A stretch of DNA of 64,000 nt, taken from positions 71,501-135,500 of the forward strand of contig CM043963.1 in the NCBI GenBank assembly GCA_014529385.2, given 5' to 3'. This document shows positions 54,958 to 64,000 of this stretch, one piece after another. Positions within the stretch are counted from its first letter, which is position 1; each line of letters opens with the position of its first letter. The notes under the pieces are model-generated. The model was not told the origin of the DNA. It saw only the letters and a program-made list of their open reading frames with translations, and made no database searches. Made by a program: the position numbers and the translations under genes. The stretch is from Adiantum capillus-veneris (Eukaryota; Streptophyta; Polypodiopsida; Polypodiales; Pteridaceae).

Positions 54958-57339
54958 GTGAGGCCTTCTTTGGCTTTTAGAGCATGTCTTTCTAGAATCT
55001 TTATTCTAGAAAATGGTCCTTCTTTGTTGGGTCTCCAGGACCAAACAATTGCATCTATAGTTTCCCACACTTGTGGGTCCTTATAGTTGACAGCCCAATA
55101 ACCCTTCCAACAATTACTGTAAGCTTGAGTATCTGTCATCCCACTTTTTCTCGCGCAAGGTGCCCAATATTGAATCAAGAGTTTTCTGTAGTTTGGTGAT
55201 GTAGGCTCATTATCAATGTCAGATAAAGCCATTGCAAGCCACACTGGACAGATTTCTGTGTCACTCGGAACAAGCATAAGAAAGTCCTTGGTGCACATCA
55301 GACATACGGTCAAACTCTTCCCTTGGCCTATCTCGTTGAGGCCCACAAAAATGATCGTTCAACTCTTCAAGGCCTAGGAATCTTTCTGCTCCTTGTTGCA
55401 AATTCATTGTAGTGCTTTGTAGGTGAGAATATTCTTGAGTTTTTGGCCAAAACATTTCATACAAGACTCCCTCTGATATGATTGCTTTTCCAATCTCTTC
55501 AATTACCTTACTCCAATAATCTATCACGGGTCTATAATATCGCGGAATACTTGAACCATTCCCTAAATTTTTCCAAAATTTTTATATAGTTCTTTAGCCC
55601 CAAAATGACTTCTTCGTGGGCCTTGACATACTCGCCATTTGTACTAGAGGTGGATCTCCATGTGGTAACATTGTCTTGCCTTCTGTGTCTGTTTTCCAAA
55701 GGCGAATACTTCCACTCCAACTTGATACACCTACATGTGCCTTATATTGCATCATTGGTGTCTCATCCTGCATAAAGAACCTGAACTGAAGCGGTTTGGA
55801 ATGTCCAACAAGTATGTCTTGTCCATCACAATATTGCTTGAAATCGGGGATCTTTGTGAGAAAAAAATGGAGCTGGAGATGAAGATGAGCTGTTTCGTAA
55901 TGTATCCATCAAATGTGGCAAAGTATAGGTTTTGTAACTCTCAACTTCTCTTGAAAACCTACTAAACATGGTGTCTATGTCCTCATGTGTATGCCCAACC
56001 ATTAAAAATCCCAGCTGGATGGTTTTGAAAAACACCCTTGCAACAAGCATTGACAAATAGGCAAATAAGTATCGATTTTTGTTTTCCCCTGCACAATTAT
56101 CCAATTGTAGCAACAAGTTCTCTGGCAATCTGCGAAATGTTGACCCCAATTCCTCTTCTACAATTTCTGACGACTGCACAATGGGCTCTTTTCCATCACT
56201 CAAGTTATGGTAGTCCAAAGCATCCCTTGAGTTCAAAGCATGTAGTAGTGAAATATTGCTCCTTGGAAGTCCATTTGTTACTAGATCACCAAGAGGATGC
56301 TTATCTATCCTCTTGAGGTTATGTAAACAATTAGCAATTGAGCCAATTGTAAGATTTGGATCAGCATATAGAAAGAACATCATAAACATAATTAGTGCGT
56401 GATTTTTGAGACTCTCCCCAAAATTGTTGTCGTAACCTTGTCACCATATCACGATCTGCAAATTGGCAGCATTTTTGTGCACAACAATCAATGCATGATA
56501 CCCTTTGAATTGATTTGTTTGAAAGGTAAAAAGTCGAAGCTGGTGCTGCTTTTGATTTTTGAGTCTTGTTCATGAAAGTGTATCGTCTCTTCCTTGACAA
56601 CTGGACAACATTACTCCCATCAAGTTTTTTTCCAACATTGCCATCGTTGGATACATCCTCATATGTAGCATGCATGCCATCAACAGGAACAAAGCGTTGT
56701 AATGGGCTCCCATTCAACATTGTTGTCTGCTTGATGGGCCACTTTAGCAAAGTGATGCTACCCACTTCAACCACATCATCAATGCTTGCATTTTCTCTTT
56801 CAATACCCACACCCACACAATCAGGACCAAGTTCCTGAAAGTTGACATAATCATGTGGAAATACATATAAGATGGTCCCTTCATTCATGGTTTGCATCAT
56901 TGTGTCATCTTTTAAAAGGACCCTCTGATTTATCCAAGACTCTCGAATCATTGCTTCAAATTCTGGGCTTGTCATAGGTATTGCATCTGTAACTAGAGGA
57001 TCAGAATGATCATGTTCTTCATCACCATTGTAGCTTTCGTGTGGATCAATTAAGTTCCCATTTAATACAAAAGATTGCAAAAGAAGCTTTGACCATCGAA
57101 CAACACTCCATAATGAGCCTTGGAGAGATGAAGTATCCATTGTAGGAAAAGGTAGGACCACATCCTTCAAGCATTCCTCCACTAGTATGGAGACATTTCC
57201 CAGCCCTATCTTTGTACCACCACAAGTGGAATCTGGATCTGTTCTACACACACAACCAATACCAACGATTTCATTGTTAAATCCATAGTTATAGAAAAAT
57301 ACTCTTCAAACAAAAAATCATGCTACAACATGAAAAAGG

Positions 57340-58830
57340 TTTGCATAGGTTGGACAAGTGGTGAACCTTGAGACCAAATCCTCCTTGCTATATTAATGGA
57401 AGCAAGGTTGGACAAGTGGTGGACCTTGAAACCAAAGCATCTTTGCTATATGAGAGCATAGGTTGGACAAGTGGTGGACCTAGTTGTAATACCCACTGCC
57501 ACCTATCAACTACTATAGGACTATGCTTTCCAATCTCCAAGTATCCCTTGAGTCTTTCAAGGTTGAACACGTGGTGGACCTTGAAACAAAAATCCCCTTT
57601 CTATATCAGAGCATAGCTTGGACAAGTGGTGGACCTAGTTATAATGCCCAATATCCAAGGTGAAATACCTTAGGACTTTGCTACCTTGCTTGCCAATGTT
57701 TACGTAGCCCCTCATTTCTTTAATGGAAGTAAGGTTGGACAAGTGGTGGACCTTGAAACCAAAGCCTCTTTGCTATATTAGAGCATAGGTTGGACCTAGT
57801 TTTAATACCCACTGCCACCTATCAACTACTATAGGACTATGCTTTCCAATGTCCAAGTATCCCTTGAGTCTTTCAAGGTTGAACACGTGGTGGACCTTAA
57901 AACGAAAATCCCCTTTCTATATTAGAAAGGTTGAACACATGGTGGACCTTGAAACGAAAATCCCCTTTCTTTATCAGAGCATAGCTTGGACAAGTGGTGG
58001 ACCTAGTTATAATGCCCAATATCCAAGGTGAAACACCTTAGGACCTTGCTACCTTGCTTGACAATGTTTACGTAGCCCCTCATTTCTTTAATGGAAGCAA
58101 GGTTGGACAAGTGGTGGACCTTGAAAGAAAAGCCTCTTTGCTATATGAGAGCATAGGTTGGACCTAGTTGTAATACCCACTGCCACCTATCAACTACTAT
58201 AGGACTATGCTTTCCAATGTCCAAGTATCCCTTGAGTCTTGCAAGGTTGAACACGTGGTGGACCTTGAAACCAAAATCCCCTTTCTATATCAGAGCATAT
58301 CTTGGACAAGTGGTGGACCTAGTTATAAAGCCCCTCCTTTCTTTAATAGAAGAAAGGTTGGAAAAGTGGTGAATCTTGAAACCCAAACCCTTTGGCTATA
58401 TATAGAGGATATATTGGACAAGTGGTGGGCTTAGTTGTAGTATCCAATGTCCAAGGTCCAAGGTAACCTATGTAAAGACCTTACTTCCAAAAACAAAGTC
58501 GTACAAGTGGTTCTCCTTGAAACCAAAACCTCCTTAGTGTATTAGAACATAGCTTGGAGAAGTGGTGGACTTAGTTGTAATGGTGAATGTCCAAAGCAAA
58601 CTATTATAGGAACTTGCTTCCCAAATCAAGTTTGGACAAGTGGTGGATCTTGAAACCAAAACCCCCTTACTCTATTAGAGCATAGCTTAGATAAGTGGTG
58701 GACCTAGCTGCCATGGAAAATGTTCAATCTGAACTGCTGCAGGACCTTGCTATTAAATGTCTAAGTAGAGCTAGCTTCTTTAATGGAATCAAGGTTGGGA
58801 AAGTGGTGCATCTTGAAACCAAAAGCCCGT
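57340..58830 (+). repeat. Minisatellite array 1 (GGACAAGTGGTGGACC core, units of about 335-370 bp)
   Basis: AATGGAAG(C/T)AAGGTTGGACAAG recurs at about 57390, 57722 and 58090, with long shared text between (CCACCTATCAACTACTATAG; CCAAGTATCCCTTGAGTC). Within each unit the core occurs several times. Units degrade towards 58830. No gene supported. Confidence 0.85.
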
Positions 58831-60110
58831 TATTGTATTAGAGCATAGCTTGGACAAGTGAGGGACCTAGTTTTAATGTGTGATGTCCAAAGAAAAGTAT
58901 TACAAGACCTTGCTTTCCAATATTTGAATTGGTAAAGTGGTTAAAACTAAGTATAAAACTTTGACCATTTTCTTCTCGAATTGCCAAAAAGCTAGTTTTA
59001 GACACCCCTAAATGAAAATGGTTTAGGGTGGCCTTAAACAATGTTTTTTCAAAGACTTGAACAAAAGGGTTGCCGAAGAGTAATGACAATTTATTGTGGC
59101 TTGAAGTGCCTGAGTATGTGAAAACAAGCCTAGGTTTTCCACGAGGCAAAAGGTGACATAATAAGAACATTGGAAACTTAGGATTGACCATGTGGCCTAA
59201 ACTTTGGCAAGTGAAGTGGTGGCCAAGTTTTGTGGCACAGTGTGCACTTGGTCCTATATGTGTTGACCACTTGGCTAAATCTAGGACCATAAGGCCAAAC
59301 CTTTGGCACCTTAAATATAGTATGGGACATAATCTAGAACTGCTATAGTAAATTAGTAGTATAGCTAATATGTTAATATTTGTATTATATTTAAGTATAT
59401 GCTAATATAATTTATGTTCAAAATTTCACTAATGAAGAATGTTCCCATTTAGCACTCCAGATGCGGGGTCTTAGGGCAATGCCACAATGGGGTGACAAGG
59501 CAGCGCTTCCACGTGAGGTTTGGGGGTAGCGCTCTTGATGGGGATGTGGAATATAGCGCTCTCAATGGCGGGGCTTGGGAGGTTGATTTTGGGATATTGT
59601 TCTGGGCGGGGTCCGGGGCAGTGCTTTTGTTTTATATTGCTTTTGTTTTTTTTAATCCTATGATAAAACATGGACTTGTAGCATACGTGGCATTCTAATA
59701 AACCCTATCAAGATTAGGCACACAGAGAGCGCACGAGAAACGCACACAGAGAAAGCAGGCGAGCAGAAAACACACAGAAAGCGCACACGGATCGCACACA
59801 GTTGGAGTATACGCGCGCGTAGAGAAGCAAGCTCGGCATCGTACACAACACACAGGTGGAGTGCACAGGATTGAAAGTTCGCGCACAAGATAAAGAAACA
59901 GCAGCGTACACAACGCTTTCCAGAAGGGCAGGATCGGGCAGTCTTCTCAAGAGACATTGCACACCTCACGGATAGAGAAAAAACAGGTATTTCTCCCTCT
60001 CTCACTCTGTGTCTTTCTTCATATAGAGAAGATGGTTCTCTGTAACTCTTCTTGCACACACACTCTCTCGTCAAAAGACAGAGATACATAGTTTAAAAGT
60101 ATCCCCGCAC
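58831..60110. other. Intergenic DNA between arrays
   Basis: A 150-codon minus-strand open frame (59290-58838) has no recognisable motif and begins and ends in array-like text, so it is not called. 59690-59960 is rich in CACACAGAGAGCGCACG-type runs. Nothing else seen. Confidence 0.4.
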
Positions 60111-60380
60111 ACATACACATATTCCCACACATCTTCTTCCTCTCTTCCACATACATAACCACAGTGAAATCTGTTATCTTGCTGTCTCTTTCTTGAAAAT
60201 ACATGCACATATTCCCACACATCGTCTTCCTCACTTCCACATACATAACCACAATGAAATCTGCTATCTTGTTGTCTCTCTCTTGAAAATACGTGCACAT
60301 ATTCCCATACATCGTCTTCCTCTCTTCCACATACATAAACACAGTGAAATCTGTTATCTTTCTCTCTCGTCTCTCTAAAA
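60111..60380 (+). repeat. 90-bp tandem minisatellite, three copies
   Basis: CACATATTCCCA(C/T)ACATC starts at about 60115, 60205 and 60295, each followed by CTTCC..TTCCACATACATAA, TGAAATCTG.TATCTT and CTCTTTCTTGAAAATAC-type text. CT repeats follow at 60390-60425. Confidence 0.8.
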
Positions 60381-61230
60381 AACAGGTATTTATCTCTCTC
60401 TCTCTCTCTCTCTATCTATCTCTGTATCTTGCTATCTCTCTCTTGAAAATACATGCTCATATATGTGTGCGTCTGTGTTATCTGTGTATGTATGTATATT
60501 TGTGTTATTTCATTGTAATACTCATACATAATGCAGATACACAATTACACTTAATTACGATATGCACACATAGTATATATACATACATAAATATCACAAA
60601 TAACTAACACATTGTAATACTAGTAAAATTGAATGGAAGACTTACTTGCGTGATCTATTAAAGTCGATTCTTGTAGCGAGTTCTGGATGTATGCTGAGCT
60701 GATTTTCCTCTAATCCATTTGTAGATATGATTGTAACTTCTGTTTCTCAAAAATAGTAGTGTTGTTTAGTGATACACCTAATGGACATAAATGGTTTAAA
60801 CTAGGACATGTAGACCAAAAATACGTGTATTTCTTTGGATGGACAAGTGGTGGACCTTGTTCAAATTCTCTAACCACTCTCTCTAACATGGTGAAATAAT
60901 TTAGGTGTGATAAATTCATATCTATGCAAACTAATATCAGTTTAGGCTTGTTAATTTGAATTTGTTTGAATTTATGTACAATATAATGATTTGAGGTTTG
61001 CATATTTGAATTTAGGTGGTATAATGATATCTTTTTGTGGTAAACTTGAATTTAAAATCAATTTCGCGTGGAATATTTTAAATTTAAGTAGTAAAATTTA
61101 AATTTTTATAAAAAAGTTTGAATTTTAAAATTTGGGCGGGATATTTTAAAATTTAGGCGGGATATTTAAGATTTGGGAGGGATATTTTAAATTTAGGCGG
61201 GAAGGTTTTGAATTTATAGCGAGATCTCCC
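60381..61230. other. AT-rich intergenic DNA
   Basis: No gene seen. One isolated array core (GGACAAGTGGTGGACCTTG) at 60841. 61130-61205 has four short repeats of the form GGCGGGATATTTTAAATTTA or GGAGGGATATTTTAAATTTA. Confidence 0.4.
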
Positions 61231-64000
61231 TTACATAAGAGAGTATAGGTTGGACAAGTGGTGGACCTTCAAGCTAGAGCATCCATGCTACTGGACATGA
61301 TAGGTAGGGAATCTAGTTGAATATTGTATGTATAATATATATGTAATAGATCTAGCTTGGACAAGTGGTGGACCTTGGAACAAAACCCCATGTAAAACAT
61401 ATCATGCACATTCCAAGTGGTCAAAAAAATATCATTTAAGATATAGCCTTATAGGTTGGACAAGTGGTGGACCTTAACACCTAGATATTCTTCATATAAT
61501 GACATAGAGTGGAAAATTGGTGAATCTTGAGACCAAACCATGCTACTAGAGATAATAGCTTGGACAAGTGGTGGACCTTGAAAGTAAACCCCCCATCTAC
61601 GAAATATCGTGGGTTTCATGTATTTCGATGGAGCCTAGCATCTTGGAGACATCGTGCATCTTGCTTCTCTTCATGTTTCAATGGAGCCTATCTTGGACAA
61701 ATGGTGGAGCATCCTTCTCTCCATGTTTCAATGGACCCTAGCTTGGACAAGTGGTGGACCTTTGCTTCTCTCTATTATTCAATAGAGTTACCTTGGACAA
61801 GTGGTGGACCTTGGAACCAAACCCCCATGTAAAACCTATCATGGTCACTCCAAGTGGTGAGAAAGAATAACCTTTAAGATATAGCCTTATAGGTTGGACA
61901 AGTGGTGGACCTTAACAGCCTAATATTCTTAATATAATGACATAGAGTGAAAAAGTGGTGAATCTTGAGACCAAACCACTCATGCTACTAGCACTAATAG
62001 CTTGGACAAGTGTTGGACCTTGAACGTAAACCCCCCATGTTTCAATAGAGTTAGCTTCGACAAATGGTGGAGCATCCTTCTCTCCATGTTTCAATGGAGC
62101 TTAGCTTAGACAAGTGGTGGACCTTTGCTTCTCTCTATGATTCAATAGAGTTAGCTTGGACAAGTGGTGGACCTTGGAACCAAAGCCCCATGTAAAACCT
62201 ATCATGGTCACTCCAAGTGGTAATAAAGAATAACCTTTAAGATGTAGCCTTATAGGTTGGACAAGTGGTGGACCTTAACACGCGCATATTCTTAATATAA
62301 TGACATAGAGTGGAAAAATGGTGAATCTTGAGACAAAACCACTCATGCTACTAGTGATAATAGCTTGGACAAGTGGTTGACCTTGAATGTAAACCCCTCA
62401 TCTACGACATATCGTGGGTTTAATGTTTTTCAATGGAGCCTCGCATCCTGGAGACATGGTCCACCTTGCTTCTCCTCAAGTTTCAATGGAGCCTACCTTG
62501 GACAAATGGTGGAGCATCCTTCTCTCCATGTTTCAATGGACCCTAGCTTAGACAAGGGGTGGACCTTTGCTTCTCTCTATGTTTCATTAGAGTTAACTTG
62601 GACAAGTGGTGGACCTTGGAACCAAACCCCCATGTAAAACCTATCATGGTCACTCCAAGTAGTAAGAAAGAATAACCTTTAAGATTTAGGCTTATAGGTT
62701 GGACAAGTGGTGGACCTTAACACCCACATATTCTTAATAAAAAAGGTGAATCTTGAGACCAAACCACTCAGGCTACTAGCAATAATAGCTTGGACAAGTG
62801 GTGGACCTTGAATGTAAACCCCTCATCTACGAAATATCGTGGGTTTAATGTATTTCGATGGAGCCTAGCATCTTGGAGACATGGTGCAGCTTGCTTCTCA
62901 TCATGTTTCAATGGAGCCTATCTTGGACAAATGGTGGAGCATCCTTCTCTCCATGTTTCAATGGACCCTAGCTTGGACAAGTGGTGGACCTTTGTTTCTC
63001 TCTATGTTTCAATACAGTTATCTTGGACAAGTGGTGGACCTTGGAACCAAACCCCCATGTAAAACCTATCATGGTCACTCCAAGTGGTAATAAAGAATAA
63101 ACTTTAAGATGTAGCCTTATAGGTTGGACAAGTGCTGGACCTTAACACGCGCATATTCTTAATATAATGACATAGAGTGGAAAAGTGGTGAATCTTGAGA
63201 CCAAACCACTCAGACTACTACCAATAATAGCTTGGATAAGTGTTGGACCTTGAATGTAAACCCCTCATCTACGACATATCGTGGGTTTAATGTTTTTCAA
63301 TGGAGCCTAGCATCTTGGAGACATGGTGCACCTTGCTTCTCCTCATGTTTCAATGGAGCCTACCTTGGACAAATGGTGGAGCATCCTTCTCTCCATGTTT
63401 CAATGGACCCTAGCTTAGACAAGGGGTGGACCTTTGCTTCTCTCTATGTTTCAATAGAGTTAGCTTGGACAAGTGGTGGACCTTGGAACCAAACCCCCAT
63501 GTAAAACCTATCATGGTCACTCCAAGTAGTAAGAAAGAATAACCTTTAAGATGTAGCCTTATAGGTTGGACAAGTGGTGGACCTTAACACCCACATATTC
63601 TTAATAAAAGTGGTGAATCTTGAGACCAAACCACTCAGGCTACTAGCAATAATAGCTTGGACAAGTGGTGGACCTTGAATGTAAACCCCTCATCTACGAA
63701 ATATCGTGGGTTTAATGTATTTCGATGGAGCCTAGCATCTTGGAGACATGGTGCAGCTTGCTTCTTGTCATGTTTCAATGGAGCCTATCTTGGACAAATG
63801 GTGGAGCATCCTTCTCTCCATGTTTCAATGGACCCTAGCTTGGACAAGTGGTGGACCTTTGTTTCTCTCTATGTTTCAATAGAGTTAGCTTGGACAAGTG
63901 GTGGACCTTGGAACCAAACCCCCATGTAAAACCTATCATGGTCACTCCAAGTGGTAATAAAGAATAACCTTTAAGATGTAGCCTTATAGGTTGGACAAGT
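61231..64000 (+). repeat. Minisatellite array 2 with 867-bp higher-order repeat, continues past the window
   Basis: Unit landmark TAGCTTGGACAAGTGGTGG..CTTGAATGTAAACCCC begins near 62363, 62788, 63230 and 63655 (older units near 61558 and 61990). Steps are 425, 442 and 425 bp. Units 1 and 3 share variants (CTACGACATATCG, TTTTTCAATGG) and units 2 and 4 share others (CTACGAAATATCG, TATTTCGATGG), so the true period is 867 bp, made of two unit types. Each unit contains six or so copies of the GGACAAGTGGTGGACC core or close variants. The 90-codon open frames repeated in it are by-products of the repeat. Confidence 0.9.

Larger units (their letters stand above)
49299..57243 (-). pseudogene. DUF7869-type (RNase H-like, putative DDE) gene, decayed and split by E8
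   Basis: 57243-56361: N-part with a Cys cluster (SCIDCCAQKCCQF), exon start at an AG acceptor (57245-57244), phase 2. 56389-55857: the DUF7869 core in another frame (LLQLDNCAGENKNRYLFAYL and GHTHEDIDTMFSRF, the conserved DN..ENKN and HTHEDID blocks). A run of seven T at 55859-55865 (minus strand) shifts the frame by one; after it come LVGHSKPLQFRFFM and WSGSIRLWKTD. Further shifts occur near 55690-55640, at the A5 run near 55585, and at the T5 run near 55351, plus two in-frame TAA. The C-part (QYWAPCARKSG; CWKGYWAVNY) ends at GLTR, where E8 inserts. After E8 the frame resumes at 49352 and stops at TAG 49301-49299. Role unknown; the family is transposase-like. Confidence 0.7.

Noticed and set aside
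58838-59290. 150-codon minus-strand open frame
   Set aside because: No motif, no start context, ends within array sequence; chance frame is more likely.
62365-63929. Four similar 90-codon open frames at 425/442-bp steps, suggesting a small gene family
   Set aside because: They are the same phase of the tandem satellite unit. The peptide is a translation of the repeat core (WTSGGP) and shows no independent protein features.

Overview
This window is nuclear DNA of a land plant with a large, repeat-rich genome. The grounds are GT-AG introns of 80-95 nt, plant-type TATA boxes, and a Ty3/gypsy element with the Tat-lineage gene order (gag, protease, RT-RNase H, second RNase H, integrase). There are also a chromodomain Ty3 element, Ty1/copia elements primed by initiator tRNA-Met, and long minisatellite arrays. 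A fern or another seed-free plant is my guess from the general look and the DUF7869-type gene; I cannot prove it. No tRNA, rRNA, CRISPR or prokaryotic feature was seen.

Layout. 1-3000 (minus): two compact intron-containing genes of unknown function. The first carries an internal stop codon and ends in a ubiquitin-like pattern; the second runs off the left edge. 3.7-8.1 kb (minus): element E1, an LTR retrotransposon truncated in gag, whose outer LTR edge abuts copia element E2 (8.1-10.46 kb, plus). About 10.5-19.0 kb (plus): E3, a gag-only LTR element whose 3' end is a string of three LTR copies joined by 43-bp and 8-bp stubs. 19.4-41.4 kb (plus): E4, an LTR, leader and gag broken by three younger insertions. 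These are E5 (22779-29021, minus, chromodomain Ty3, TSD TCAGC), E6 (29084-40696, plus, Tat-type Ty3 with roughly 2.4-kb LTRs) and E7 (from 41436, plus, LTR, leader, gag and protease). 49.3-57.2 kb (minus): a decayed DUF7869-type gene split near its 3' end by copia element E8 (49357-54952, TSD CACGA). 57.3-64.0 kb: minisatellite arrays built on a shared core, TTGGACAAGTGGTGGACC, ending in an 867-bp higher-order repeat that leaves the window.

How the parts relate. E1, E3, E4 and E7 look like members of one superfamily. They share a tRNA-Asp-like primer site, LTRs near 1 kb, a leader of 1.2-2.5 kb and an unusual gag N-terminus. Each family carries its own short inverted repeat, CpG-centred in most copies, repeated 2-6 times in the leader. 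A related single copy or half-copy sits at the same place in the LTR, about 351-359 bp downstream of the TATA box and about 339-353 bp upstream of the LTR end. This position-conserved, sequence-variable signature is the most interesting signal here. Nearly every coding region in the window has frameshifts or stops. The best-preserved reading frames are the E6 integrase, the E7 gag and the E3 gag-like ORF.
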